Assembly (NCBI RefSeq): GCF_011064615.1
Contig: NZ_JAALJH010000029.1
Coordinates: 1-64,000 of the forward strand
Length of the DNA stretch: 64,000 nucleotides
From: Aquisphaera insulae
Lineage (GTDB): Bacteria; Planctomycetota; Planctomycetia; Isosphaerales; Isosphaeraceae
Direction: 5' to 3'
In this document: positions 26,801-34,911 of the stretch, in pieces
Layout: each line of letters starts with the position of its first letter
Position numbering within the stretch: position 1 is the stretch's first letter
Notes under the pieces: generated by a model
Seen by the model: only the letters and a program-made list of their open reading frames with translations
The model's database searches: none
Told to the model about the DNA's origin: nothing
Position numbers and translations under genes: made by a program

Positions 26801-29486
26801 TGGCCGTCGCGGTGGCGGTGTTCGGGTTCGCGGGGAGCAGCCGAGGCGCGGCGTCGCCCAGGTAGCCGACGGCCGCGGGGTCGAACGAGAACTTGATCGC
26901 CGCCAGGTAGGCGACCGAGAAGCCGGCGACGAAGAGCGGCGGCTTGCCGAGGAGGGCGATCTCCAGCTCCTTCGTGATGAGCTGGAGCACGATCGACAGG
27001 TAATTCTTGAGGTTGCTCAGGACGTCGGCGGCGGGGATGTGGGCGTTGTCGATGACATAGCCGTTGTAGATCTTGAGCAGGAAGATGATGAATTTGACGA
27101 AGGTGCCGGCGGAGGCCCCGGCGAAGACCCCTTCCGCGAACTGATTGCTCTGGCTCGTCGGGTTCCAGAGCTGGTTGGCGACGAACTCCGCGATCGCGCC
27201 GTGGCTGCCGTCCTCCAGGACGCCCGAGGTCTCGCCGGTCGAGAGGTCGATCTCATACCAGGCCAGCCGGCCGGTCCCGCCCACGCCCACCGGCTGAGCG
27301 GGGACGAGGACGACCTTGCCGGCCTCGAGCGCCGCGGCGATCAGGGCCTTGGGGCCGGCCGGGACGTTCAGGTTGTCGACCGCCCCGGGGTTGTCCGGGG
27401 TCAGCGTCACCAGCGGGATCCCCTGCGCCTTGGCGGCGGCGAAGATCGCCGGCGTCCCCAGCGGGACGCCGACCGTGATCGTGGCGGTCGACGCCGCGGT
27501 CGCGTCCCCCAGCACGTCGCTCTCCACCTGGCTCTCCATGATCCCGCGGTCGTAATTGAATCCGATCGTCGCGGCCTGGGCGTTGCCCGGGGCGGCCAGC
27601 ACGCGGAGGTCGTCCTTCAGGAGGTCGAGGCCCAGCTCCAGCCGCACCGAGCCGTCCTGGGCGGCCGAGGTCTCGCTCGAGGCGATGATGAATTTCGGGG
27701 CATCCAGGTACGCCCGCACGTGCATGGCGGCGGCGATCGCCTGGGTGTAGGTGTCGGACACCTGCTGGAACTCGGCCAGGCGGCTCCGCTGCATGGCGAT
27801 CAGCACGGCCTTGAACCGGTCGATCACCTGGGCCGAGAGGGCGTCGCGGTCGGCGCCGGCTGGGGTCGCGGCCAGCCGGTCCGAGAAGTCCGTGAAGGCC
27901 GCCTGAAGGGCCGCGAGCTGGGGGGCCGCCGCCTGGATCGCGTGCGGGTTGTACAGGCTCGATTCCGCGTCGATCGTCCAGAGGTCCAGTGGCGAGACCA
28001 GCGGATCGGCCCCGGCCGCCGTCGAGGCCGAGCCACCATTCCGCCGCGCCGCCGGGCCGATCAGGTCCGCCAGCGTCCGGTTGAAGGTCTGCGACGATCC
28101 GCCCGGCGTGGTGGCCGTGAGCGTCAGGAAGAGGCCCGTGAGGATCGTGCTCCCGAGCGGGAAGTTGGTCCGGACTTCCTGGAACGACGTGCCGGTGATC
28201 ACCCGGTCGGAGGACGGATCCATCCCGTCCCCGGCGACGATCACGTAGGGCGTGTAGACGTTCGTCGTGCTGGTGAAGACCGGCGTCCCCAGCGACTGCG
28301 AGTTGACCAGGTTGCCGATCGTCAGCGGATGCCCCACCAGGTCGACCGTGTTGAACGTCAGGTCGAGGACCGTCGAGGTCGACAGCCCGGACAGGCCGAA
28401 GGCCTGGCTGGCGGTGTTGAGGGTCTCGGCCTGGACCTGGACCTGGACCTTCTGGCGGAGCGAGTCCGCGACCTCCGAGAAGATGCTCGAGGCCGACGTG
28501 AAGAACTGGCCGGCCGTAGCCCCGGCGATCAGCGGGTCGGCGTTGCTCATCCCGGAACCGGTGTCGTACTGGAACCAGGTGTGGTTGGTGGTCTCGGAGA
28601 GGAGCGTGCCGTCGTTGGCGGGGTTCGCGGTCGTGGTGCCGGCGGGCAGGTAGCCCGCGGTCTGGGAGTAGGCCGGGAACATCGACAGGATCAGCGACTG
28701 GGCCTGCGCGTACGGCAGCGTCCCGGATGCATAGCGGGCGGGGATGCCGGAGGCCCGCATCAGGGCGACGCCCAGGCTGGCGACGTCCAGCGAGTTGCCC
28801 GCGCCCGACCAGAGGGTGCCGCGGGCGCCCCGGAGCGAGCCGGCATAGGACTCGTACCCGACCTGGGTGTGGAGGAAGTCGAAGATCCGGGCCGGGTCGT
28901 AATCGAGCCTGGCGGCCTGCTCCTGGACGTACGGGTCGGAGGTGTTGGCGTCGGGCGTGGACGCCAGCAGCGACGCGTCGATCGTCCGGCCCGTGAGCGC
29001 GGCCGCGGCGGTGGCGTCGGAGACCCCGGCACCGTTCACCGTGGCGGAGGCGGAGGCGCCGCCGTCGAGCTGGAGGGTCCCGGAGTCGGCGAGGGAGACG
29101 GTCACGGAGACGCTGGCCCGGCCGTAGGGCTGAAGGGTGCCCAGGCTCCAGGCGAGGTCCTGGCCGCTGCGGTCGGGCGGCCGTGAGGCGCTCGAGTAGG
29201 TCACCCCGGGCTGCAAGCTCGTCCTCAGGAGGACGCCGGACTCGGCCTTGGCCTCCTGGTTGTAAACCGTATAGGTGATGGTGACCTGGTTGTTGACGAC
29301 CCCCGAGGTGGTGTACGTGGAAAGAGTACGGCCGACGACGATCGACGCGGGGAGCGAGGTCGCGGAGCTTGCGTCCAGCATCAGGCGGTCTTCCAGGTGC
29401 TCGATCGCGGGCCGGCGGGGCCGGCGGGCGGACCGGGAGAGGAGACCGCCTTGCCGAGGAGATCGCGTGTGGTTCGGACGCAACAT
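20871..29486 (-). CDS. giant multidomain surface protein: LEPR-XLL-like motif, transglutaminase-like domain, LVIVD propeller, Ig-like repeats
   Basis: About 2870 residues from ATG 29486, which has AAGGTGG upstream. The basic N-terminus carries HLEDRLMLD (about 30-38), a LEPR-XLL-like export motif. A beta-sandwich follows, then a transglutaminase-like core near residues 190-320 (GTLWSGAGNSLDVASLGVAL, GIPARYASG, NHTWFQY). The catalytic cysteine position is Ser232, while His302 and Asp317 are kept. A helical part and hydrophobic segment (TFVKFIIFLLKIYNGYVI) come next, then CARDB/DUF11/NEW3-type Ig-like domains, an LVIVD-type propeller (YAYVATSSGFDIVDVSNPAS; about 22900-24040), more Ig-like repeats, and a Big_5-like C-terminal domain (SIVLSFDRPLDPVKA). 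It ends in a His/Lys/Ala-rich tail. No enzymatic activity is assured; a structural or adhesive surface role is inferred. Confidence 0.85.
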   Translation of the reverse strand: MLRPNHTRSPRQGGLLSRSARRPRRPAIEHLEDRLMLDASSATSLPASIVVGRTLSTYTTSGVVNNQVTITYTVYNQEAKAESGVLLRTSLQPGVTYSSASRPPDRSGQDLAWSLGTLQPYGRASVSVTVSLADSGTLQLDGGASASATVNGAGVSDATAAAALTGRTIDASLLASTPDANTSDPYVQEQAARLDYDPARIFDFLHTQVGYESYAGSLRGARGTLWSGAGNSLDVASLGVALMRASGIPARYASGTLPYAQAQSLILSMFPAYSQTAGYLPAGTTTANPANDGTLLSETTNHTWFQYDTGSGMSNADPLIAGATAGQFFTSASSIFSEVADSLRQKVQVQVQAETLNTASQAFGLSGLSTSTVLDLTFNTVDLVGHPLTIGNLVNSQSLGTPVFTSTTNVYTPYVIVAGDGMDPSSDRVITGTSFQEVRTNFPLGSTILTGLFLTLTATTPGGSSQTFNRTLADLIGPAARRNGGSASTAAGADPLVSPLDLWTIDAESSLYNPHAIQAAAPQLAALQAAFTDFSDRLAATPAGADRDALSAQVIDRFKAVLIAMQRSRLAEFQQVSDTYTQAIAAAMHVRAYLDAPKFIIASSETSAAQDGSVRLELGLDLLKDDLRVLAAPGNAQAATIGFNYDRGIMESQVESDVLGDATAASTATITVGVPLGTPAIFAAAKAQGIPLVTLTPDNPGAVDNLNVPAGPKALIAAALEAGKVVLVPAQPVGVGGTGRLAWYEIDLSTGETSGVLEDGSHGAIAEFVANQLWNPTSQSNQFAEGVFAGASAGTFVKFIIFLLKIYNGYVIDNAHIPAADVLSNLKNYLSIVLQLITKELEIALLGKPPLFVAGFSVAYLAAIKFSFDPAAVGYLGDAAPRLLPANPNTATATATPGPTLAAGAVSASLPTSSLQVVGNATATWQTSSLVSLPVASLQAGSAQVKDAAGNVVGSGAAVLAAGAVVGATVAGSVAYSLSGLGTLSFYATDAGGLSVAGEWGSYQAALSGAAAITLTTDRLTVGGVALPAGTYTIVTSAAQVAGSGAGGSPDFAGAATVQATGAAVTVDPAGGGTLNVGGKALDPAGGLGLSGYSGSITVADGSGPDAVTMSGTASGVLQLSAPTTPLPADQNTAAVIQAGIPTSLAGKFDLTATAPEGWSVAVDDTGRITATPAAGLQSGTVPILLIARSVDDPGLVVRRLVDVTVAATAPGMTLSVAADPLLSVPVDTGTGAGATALGSAFAGVLLPSAYRASLHNTGSAADTYTLSFADVPSGFSVVSSLASATIPAGGTSIVGVYLIPTAGQPLPAPGTVLTFRVTATSNTASSITQTQVVSFTVPAVHDVAVDATATSVGTTPGSPVTVTVTVTNRGNVAESNVTLSSTTAAGLQLDGLAPLTASLAPGASITRTIALTPAAATPLNSSLAATVTATYGDAAAPSARSVALTVKTVVPGADAISAAANAAGQLGNSGLASRLTDLAAALTGLVQDPSNAVAKGQALAALDAVQVLAAADAYLTASLATLAADRAALAAATTPQATAAAVATIGQDVGSFAKILNDEASYRFTLGFVTNTQTARPQVPTSFEIVLQNTGSKTTTYGLSIAGLPAGVTASFSQPSITLAPGAVTPGSGQPTVTVTLTSTSTTELDPFTFQVVATVDGATEITRSATGSLTARQESVTVVSVDPAVAYTEPGGRVEITARVLNAVNQARTAKAYFVARDSGGNVLFTSSPVSFSLTVLTTLQTVDMGALDTTGYAKGNLTIQVVITDTAGTPIDGATGTGTLLVGSPVSLTTTATPTSLPAGDGTTTVTLNVTATPDAFSPFRLVGQTPISGAVANVVTYGQYAYVATSSGFDIVDVSNPASPAVLSTFNTGIPDNTNLGLELKGSQLIVRATPTSNGPTSVVLVYSLANPATPALLGQTSIPNLSFMGGPTVVGNTAYLNSAWYRYYIFSGQIFAQFGELVPIDLSDPTNPTVGTILYDSPPDPSTGYPDGTTHMWQQAAVGDHLLYIASTTETGGDLNGTGKLLIADTTNPNAPTLAGSLLVPGMGQITGVTIDGNRAMIIGSSQSWGGGVVGLTGKVVIAMLDISNPTAPTILSTQTLDRDAHNVMYLFPVGGGLIGAGTIGTGTDTPNMLVLDPADPMNVGVKSFSVPAELKGAYLSGGLLYTSSTSGLIIYTLATATSVPVTASVQVPKGTGVSVVPGSFSLAPTQVITGAAYDTYTWDLTLDSTITTRSITWQEAVTGLAPGRSRQVTLGSTAEFTSSGTAGSVAAPAVTVAGQQILTLNPGENSASPGQTAYYTVNVSNPTTASVTYALGISGVPASWANMVATVTVPAGGNQDVTLALKTDVFTPTGSYGFSVLATAAGISGTVGGSLTLFGTAAAPAADAHGVVVALSPANATAGPGTTATYTVRVTNTGTESETFYLTADLPDGVYGTFDQNWITLLPGATSARDVIFRATPTQGAAAGTFPVVVTATSSGGSSVAGTATGSLTVAAQGVRLDLDPGSAAPGSSYRLLVTNTGAITETYDLALAGPAGLVAALDSSSVTLAPNAWQYVTIRTTSPNLALPGSLPLVATAISRTTPGVKAMAQADLTIPETTGLSAVLSPASQTLTAPGTGSFLIKLANTGNTDDSYSVTIVGTTGGVTAALIGTDGQSVQALSLVRLVGLATGSIPLNVSIAGAGTGTVTVEVKSLSTGQTTTLTATLTAASPVIPTTEDGPQVVLVQRYGIHMMPTSIVLSFDRPLDPVKATDVRAYTLRNAAGRRIVIARAIYDPTSNTVTLKLKNRINFHRNYTLVVDGASPRALVGANGQLLDGNADGSPGGDYRARITWRNTVLPAAWKAKHMPAKHAHAKPAHQHGTNQPHGAK

Positions 29487-29794
29487 GGTGGCCACCTTGG
29501 GGGACGTCCGCAAAACGTCGCGGACCGGGCTGGAAAGCTTGGATGATTGCGGGAACAATAGGGCTTGTAGGGTCGGCGGCAACCGCCGGGGTCGTGGCGA
29601 GGGGTGCGCCGCGAATCCGGACTGGCCGTCAACCCTCCTTCCGTCCGAAGACCAGAACGAAGGGGTGAACCCTGGCTCCTCAGGTCTAAACGCGCCGGGG
29701 TGGCGCGACCGGACATCGATGTTCCTAATTTGCATCCAGGGTCAAGTCCGACGTCTGGTCCGTTCGGCCGTTACCTCCCTCCCGAGGGGTGCCG
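29487..29794. other. divergent intergenic region between the giant protein and an ECF sigma gene
   Basis: This 308-base region must hold promoters in both directions. I see no consensus pair that I trust. On the minus strand TTGACC is present at 29745-29740 without a recognisable -10. No gene is seen. Confidence 0.4.
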
Positions 29795-30391
29795 ATGAAC
29801 GATGAACGCGTGCCGGGGCTGGTGGCGTTGCTGGATCGCTTCCGGGCGGGCGACGCGGGGGCGGCGATCGAGCTGGTGAGGGCCTATGAGCCCCACCTGA
29901 GGCGGATCATCCGCCTCCGGATCCGGGACAGCCGGCTCCGGCGGCTCTACGATTCCGCGGACATCTGCCAGTCGGTGCTGGCCAGCTTCTTCGCGCGGCT
30001 GAGCCTGGGGCAATTCGACCTGGAGAGCCCCGCACAGCTCGTCCGACTGCTGGAGATCATGGCCCGGAACAAGCTGGCCACCGAGGCTCGGAAGGCGAAC
30101 GTGACCCGCCGGGTGGAGGTGGGGGCCGTCGCCTCGCCCGGCGGCGTGTCCGCGGTCCTGGACCGGCCGGCGCCCGGCCCTTCGGTCACGGAGCAGGTGG
30201 CCTGGAGGGAGATGGTGGAGATGGTCCGCGTCCGCCTCTCCGACGACGAGCGGGCGATCTCCGACATGAGGGCCGCGGGCTGCGAGTGGTCCGAGATCGC
30301 CGCCCGGCTCGACGGCGGCCCGGACGCGGTCCGCAAGCGGCTGGAGAGGGCCTTCGACCGGGTCGCGCGCGAGCTCGGATGGGAGGGGTGA
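29795..30391 (+). CDS. ECF RNA polymerase sigma factor, planctomycete kinase-associated type
   Basis: The 198-residue protein has region 2 (IELVRAYEPHLRRIIRLRIR and LYDSADICQSVLASFFARL, the latter typical of the planctomycete ECF groups that sit beside kinases) and a region 4 helix-turn-helix (RLSDDERAISDMRAAGCEWS, then EIAARLDGGPDAVRKRLERAFD). The start is ATG 29795, five bases after GAGGGG; the GTG at 29789 overlaps that Shine-Dalgarno. Its TGA is immediately followed by the GTG of a Ser/Thr kinase gene, so the two are translationally coupled. In related pairs the kinase is thought to control the sigma factor instead of a classical anti-sigma factor; this is inference here. Confidence 0.92.
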   Translation: MNDERVPGLVALLDRFRAGDAGAAIELVRAYEPHLRRIIRLRIRDSRLRRLYDSADICQSVLASFFARLSLGQFDLESPAQLVRLLEIMARNKLATEARKANVTRRVEVGAVASPGGVSAVLDRPAPGPSVTEQVAWREMVEMVRVRLSDDERAISDMRAAGCEWSEIAARLDGGPDAVRKRLERAFDRVARELGWEG

Positions 30392-33300
30392 GTGGCCGGA
30401 CCGGAATTCCCCCCGCGGCGACCCGGAGAGAATTCGACTCTCCCCCGCACCGGCGGCGAGTCGGAGCGGGCGCATGCCGCTCGCAGCGGCGATCGAGAAC
30501 ACCCCCCCGGTCAGGGGGGAAGCGGATCCTGGGATCCCCCCTCCTCCGGGGATCGGCCCGCCGTGGCCCGCGATCCCCTCGACGGCCCGTCCTGGAAGCT
30601 CACCATCCTGCTCGATTCCCAGAGCGTGGACTGGCAGCGCGGGGTCCGCGCGCCCGTGGAGGCCTACCTGCCGCGCGAGGGTGAGGGCCGGGGGGACAGC
30701 GAGGTCATCCTCAGCCTCATCTATCACGAGGTTTTGCTCCGCCGGCGGATCAACGGCGAGAACCCGACCGTCGCGGAGTACGTCAGCCGCTTCCCCGAGC
30801 TGGCCGACGACATCCGCGACCAGTTCGAGCTCGACTCCGCGCTCCCGTTCGAGGACACCGAGACCTCGGGGCGTCCGCCGGTCGTCGTCCCTCCCGGCCC
30901 GGCGGACATGCCGGACTACGAGGTGCTCGAGGTCCTGGGCCGCGGGGGGACCGGCGTCGTCTACAAGGCGCGACAGCGGTCGCTGAACCGGACGGTCGCC
31001 GTGAAGATGATCCTCGACGGCGCCCACTCGAGCGCCCGGCAGGCCGAACGGTTCCGGGCCGAGGCCGAGGCGATCGCCCGGCTTCAGCATCCCGGGATCG
31101 TCCAGATCCACGAGGTCGGCGAGCACGACGGCCGCCCCTTCCTGGCGCTCGAGTACGTCCCGGGCGGGACGCTGGACCGCGCCTTGGGCGGCATGCCCCT
31201 GCCGGCCGATCGCGCCGCCGCCCTGGTGGAGACGCTCGCGCCGGCGGTGAACCATGCCCACGAGCGAGGCGTCGTCCACCGCGACCTCAAGCCGGCGAAC
31301 GTCCTCCTGACGGCGGCGGGCGAGCCCAAGATCGCCGATTTCGGCCTGGCCCGGCTGGTGGCCGGGGATTCCCACCAGACCGACAGCGGCGCGATGGTGG
31401 GGACCCCCAGCTACATGGCCCCCGAGCAGGTGGACGGCGGCCCGAGGCGGATCGGGCCGGCGACCGACATCTACGCGCTGGGCGCGATCCTCTACGAGGC
31501 GCTCACCGGCCGGCCGCCCTTCCGCGGCGAGTCCCCGGTGGAGACGCTGCTCCAGGTCCGAGGCGCCGACGTCGTCCCCCCGCGGCGGCTCCGGCCCGAC
31601 CTGCCCCGGGACCTGGAGACCATCTGCCTGAAGTGCCTGGAGAAGGACCCGAAGCGGCGATACGCGACGGCGACGGCCCTGGCCAACGACCTGAAGGCCC
31701 ACCGCGAGGGGCGTCCGATCGTCGCCCGCCCGGTACCCGCCTGGGAACGCGCGTGGCTCTGGGCCCGGCGGCAGAAGGCCATGGCCGCGGGCGTGGCGCT
31801 CGTCGCCCTGGCCGCGATCGCCCTGCTCGCCGGCGGGGTCGTCCACAACGTCGTCCTCAGCCGCCTCAACGGCAGGCTCGAACGCACCAACGAGGAGCTG
31901 CTCGAGGCCCGCGCCGAGGCCGAGGCGAACGCCCGCGACGCCCTGGCCGCGATCAGCCTGCTCCTGGTCCGCGTGGCCGACGAGCGGCTCTCCGGCACCC
32001 CCGAGGCAGAGCCGGTGCGCCGCGACCTGCTCCGCGACGCCATCGACCGGCTCGAGCCGCTGCGGCGGCGGAATCCGTCCGATCCGGCGATCCGCCAGGA
32101 GATGGGTCGCGCCCACCTCGGTATCGCGGCCATCCACGCGGCCCTCGGGGAGTTCTCGCAGGCCCAGGGACAGTTCCGCGAGGCGATCGGGATCCTCGAG
32201 GGGCTCCTGGCCGCGGAGCCCGGCTCCAGCCCGATCCGGGACGAGCTCGCGCGCGCCCACATGGGGCTGGCGGAGCTGGTCTCGCCCGAGGAGGGGCGGG
32301 CGAATTTCCTCCGGATCGTGGAGCTCTGGGAGCCGGCGGCGGCCGCCGATCCGGCGATTCGCGGCCGGCTCGCCGCCGTCTATTTCAGCGTCGCCTCCCA
32401 GAAGGATGGCTTCGGCATCGCCTCGGGGGCAAGCTACTGCGAGAAGGCCGTCGCGATGCTCGAGGAGCTCTTCGCCTCAGAGCCGGAGAAATACCGGTCC
32501 GACCTCGCCCGGGCGCACCATAACCTCGGTCTGGCCGACGGGCGTGCCGGCCTCCAAGATCAGGCGATGGAGCACTTCCGCCGCGCGGAGAACCTCTGGA
32601 AGGCCGTCCCGGCCGATCGCAGGGGCGACCAGGACCAGGAGGCGCTGGCCGCCTGCCAGAACGCCCTGGGCCTGGCCATCCAGAATCGGCCGGGAGCCAC
32701 CGAGAAGGACCTGAAGGAAGCCGAGGCCATGCTCCGCCAGGCCGTGGACTCCGATACCGAGCTCGTCCGCCGCCATCCCCGGCTGGTCAAGCCGCGCTCA
32801 GGCCTGGCACGGGCCTGGAGCAACCTCGGGTCCTTTTACTGGTTCGCCCACCGCTGGCCGGAGGCGGAGGCGGCCTATGCGCGGGGACTCCGCGAGATCG
32901 AGGCAGCCGCCCGCGATTTCCCGGAGCATCAGCCCCTGCAAATCCTCCTGGCCCACGGCCACGGCGACCTCGCCGACGCCCGGTCCAAGGTCGGGAAGAC
33001 TGCCGAGGCCCGCGCCGGCTTCGAGCAGGCCCGGGCCATCATCGAGCCCATCATCGAACGGTCACCGGGCGATGGCTCGGCCCAGAAATGCCTGGGCGTG
33101 ATCCTCCTGAACGAGAGCAACACGGTGGCGGCCGTGTCCGGGCCGGCCGCCGCGCTCCCGCTTCGGGTCCGCTGCGTGCAGGCCCTCGAGGCCGCCGACA
33201 GGATCGTCCCCCATGACAGGGAGACGATCTACATCCTCCAGGGATCTCGCAGCAACCTGATCGGCACCCTCGCCGCGCTGAATCGCTTCGACGAGGCGAT

Positions 33301-33715
33301 CCTCCACCTCGATGCCCAGATCCGCGACGGCGACGAGAAGGCTCGTCTCCCGATGAGGCTTCAGCGGGCGATGTACCTGGCTCGCTCCGGCCGTCACGAG
33401 CCCGCGATCGCCGCCGCCCGCGAGATCGCGAATGCAGGAAGCAAGGGCCTGGACGGCGAGTCGCTCTACAACCTCGCCTGCGTCTTCGGCCTGATCGCCG
33501 CCTCCGCCGCGAAGGACCCGGCCCTTGCCGCACCCCGCAAGGACGAGACCCTTGCCGAATGCCGCCGCCTGGCATTTGCTCTATTGGACCGGGTCGCGTC
33601 CGACTCCGCGTTCCCCCGCAAGGAGCTCGCGGACCTGCTCGCAAAGGACGCGGACCTCGACGCCTTCCGAAGCACTCCAGAGTTCGCGGCGCTGCGGAAA
33701 CGCCTCGGGCCGTGA
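30392..33715 (+). CDS. membrane Ser/Thr protein kinase with C-terminal TPR-like repeats
   Basis: The 1107-residue protein starts at GTG 30392, directly after the ECF stop codon. After about 75 low-complexity residues comes a planctomycete-type leader domain (about 78-150, NPTVAEYVSRFPELADDI). The kinase domain is at 176-440: GRGGTGVVYKAR loop, Lys205 in VAVKM, HRDLKPAN (296-303), DFG (316-318), APEQ (343-346). Catalytic residues are all present, so it should be active. One membrane helix spans about 463-488, and the extracytoplasmic part (500-1107) is helical repeats of TPR type, probably sensing or scaffolding. It likely works with the upstream ECF factor. The gene ends two bases from the convergent gene at 33718. 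Confidence 0.93.
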   Translation: MAGPEFPPRRPGENSTLPRTGGESERAHAARSGDREHPPGQGGSGSWDPPSSGDRPAVARDPLDGPSWKLTILLDSQSVDWQRGVRAPVEAYLPREGEGRGDSEVILSLIYHEVLLRRRINGENPTVAEYVSRFPELADDIRDQFELDSALPFEDTETSGRPPVVVPPGPADMPDYEVLEVLGRGGTGVVYKARQRSLNRTVAVKMILDGAHSSARQAERFRAEAEAIARLQHPGIVQIHEVGEHDGRPFLALEYVPGGTLDRALGGMPLPADRAAALVETLAPAVNHAHERGVVHRDLKPANVLLTAAGEPKIADFGLARLVAGDSHQTDSGAMVGTPSYMAPEQVDGGPRRIGPATDIYALGAILYEALTGRPPFRGESPVETLLQVRGADVVPPRRLRPDLPRDLETICLKCLEKDPKRRYATATALANDLKAHREGRPIVARPVPAWERAWLWARRQKAMAAGVALVALAAIALLAGGVVHNVVLSRLNGRLERTNEELLEARAEAEANARDALAAISLLLVRVADERLSGTPEAEPVRRDLLRDAIDRLEPLRRRNPSDPAIRQEMGRAHLGIAAIHAALGEFSQAQGQFREAIGILEGLLAAEPGSSPIRDELARAHMGLAELVSPEEGRANFLRIVELWEPAAAADPAIRGRLAAVYFSVASQKDGFGIASGASYCEKAVAMLEELFASEPEKYRSDLARAHHNLGLADGRAGLQDQAMEHFRRAENLWKAVPADRRGDQDQEALAACQNALGLAIQNRPGATEKDLKEAEAMLRQAVDSDTELVRRHPRLVKPRSGLARAWSNLGSFYWFAHRWPEAEAAYARGLREIEAAARDFPEHQPLQILLAHGHGDLADARSKVGKTAEARAGFEQARAIIEPIIERSPGDGSAQKCLGVILLNESNTVAAVSGPAAALPLRVRCVQALEAADRIVPHDRETIYILQGSRSNLIGTLAALNRFDEAILHLDAQIRDGDEKARLPMRLQRAMYLARSGRHEPAIAAAREIANAGSKGLDGESLYNLACVFGLIAASAAKDPALAAPRKDETLAECRRLAFALLDRVASDSAFPRKELADLLAKDADLDAFRSTPEFAALRKRLGP

Positions 33716-33717
33716 GC

Positions 33718-34140
33718 TCACGCCCCCGGACTGCCCCGACCCTCGCCCCGCCCGGCCAGCGTTTCCTCCAGGGCGGCCAGCCTCAGCTCCACGCCCTTGA
33801 TCTCCTTGATCACCTCGAAGCGGCTCTGGTTGATCTGGTGGAGGAACAGGAAGACGGCGCCGAACAGGAACCAGAACACCGCCGTCACCGCGACGTAAGT
33901 GCCCTCCACCTTGTGGAACATCAGGAGGCCGCTGCCGGTCAGGAGCACGGTCGTCAGCAGCACGATGTAGATCCAGATCGCCCTGGTCATGCGCCTCTCG
34001 CGGAGGAGCGCCTTTTCCTGGGTCGCGAGCATGGTCTCGATCTCCTTTCGGTAGGACAGGTAGGTGCCGCTCGGCGGCTCCCACTGGTCGAGGAGGCGGT
34101 CGCCGAGGGGCTCGGGTTCGGGTGTTCTCTCAGTTCCCAT
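33718..34140 (-). CDS. small two-TM membrane protein coupled to an ECF sigma factor
   Basis: From ATG 34140 the product has 140 residues. A soluble N-terminus (GDRLLDQWEPPSGTYLSYRK) is followed by a helical stretch, two membrane helices (about 53-75 and 83-103, IWIYIVLLTTVLLTGSGLLM and AVTAVFWFLFGAVFLFL), then a C-terminal helix (EVIKEIKGVELRLAALEETL) that looks like a coiled coil. The ATG overlaps the last codons of the upstream ECF sigma gene by 11 bases, so translation is coupled. Position suggests an anti-sigma or partner role, but the zinc-binding HxxxCxxC of ZAS anti-sigma factors is absent, so this is not a standard member. Confidence 0.75.
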   Translation of the reverse strand: MGTERTPEPEPLGDRLLDQWEPPSGTYLSYRKEIETMLATQEKALLRERRMTRAIWIYIVLLTTVLLTGSGLLMFHKVEGTYVAVTAVFWFLFGAVFLFLHQINQSRFEVIKEIKGVELRLAALEETLAGRGEGRGSPGA

Positions 34141-34693
34141 GGCCTTGACGCCGAAGCGCCTCCCGGAGGGCCCTCTTGGCGTGGAAGATCCGCGACTTGA
34201 CGGTCCCCGGCGGGCAGCCGACGACCGTCGCGACATCGGCCACGGACATGTCCTCCAGGAAATGGAGGACCAGCACCTCGCGGTGCCTCACGTCGATGGC
34301 GTCCAGGGCCCGGTGCACGGCGGCGGCATCCTCGGCGTCGAAGCGATCGTCCTCGGCGGCCGAGGTCGCCTCGACCTCCTCGGCCAGCGATCGCTCCGCC
34401 GAGGACCTGGCGACGTCGCGGCGGACGTGGCTGACGGCGTGCCCGCGCGTGACCCGGTACAGCCAGGTCCGCAGGGCGGAAGGCTCCTCCAGCCGGCGGA
34501 GCCCGCGGAAGGCCGTCATCCAGACCGCCTGGAGGACGTCCAGCGCCGCGTCGTCGTCGCGGACGATCGACCGGGCGAAGTAGAGCAGCGGCCGTTCCAT
34601 CCGCGCCACCAGCTCCGCGAACGCCGCCGGCTCGCCGAGCCGGCACCGGAGGGCCAGTCGCTCATCCTCAATCTGTCGCGTCGTGCGTGCCAT
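34130..34693 (-). CDS. ECF RNA polymerase sigma factor (RpoE-like)
   Basis: A 187-residue ECF sigma factor. Region 2 reads AFAELVARMERPLLYFARSI, DDDAALDVLQAVWMTAFRGL and ALRTWLYRVTRGHAVSHVRR. Region 4 reads LDAIDVRHREVLVLHFLEDM, then SVADVATVVGCPPGTVKSRI and FHAKRALREAL. An acidic linker connects them. It precedes a small membrane protein with an 11-base overlap and is divergent from the toxin-antitoxin pair that follows on the plus strand. The start ATG at 34693 is the only good one before region 2. Confidence 0.92.
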   Translation of the reverse strand: MARTTRQIEDERLALRCRLGEPAAFAELVARMERPLLYFARSIVRDDDAALDVLQAVWMTAFRGLRRLEEPSALRTWLYRVTRGHAVSHVRRDVARSSAERSLAEEVEATSAAEDDRFDAEDAAAVHRALDAIDVRHREVLVLHFLEDMSVADVATVVGCPPGTVKSRIFHAKRALREALRRQGHGN

Positions 34694-34817
34694 CCGACCT
34701 ACAGTCGCGGCATGGAACGGGGCGGTTCAAAAAAAACGAGCACGAGTCAGGGAATCCGGTCCGATGGTCGAGCCTCCCGGTCAAGCCGTGCGGGAGTTGC
34801 CGGAGGAGCCTACCCCT

Positions 34818-34844
34818 GGTATGTACTTGAGCTGGAAGCATACC
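34818..34844. repeat. short inverted repeat upstream of the antitoxin gene
   Basis: GGTATG (34818-34823) and CATACC (34839-34844) are complementary with a 15-base spacer, 67 bases before the antitoxin start. It could be an autoregulatory operator, but the arms are only six bases. Confidence 0.25.
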
Positions 34845-34911
34845 GTTTCTCGGTCGATCTCCACCCGGCCAGATGCCCGGCACCAGCAACGTGATCGAGG
34901 GGGTTATGACG

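Noticed and set aside
20790..29186. Antisense open frame of about 2800 codons on the plus strand opposite the giant multidomain protein
   Set aside because: Its translation is rich in Arg, Gly, Asp and Val with no domain homology. It is a shadow of the GC-rich third-position bias of the real minus-strand gene, which has clear domains and a Shine-Dalgarno.
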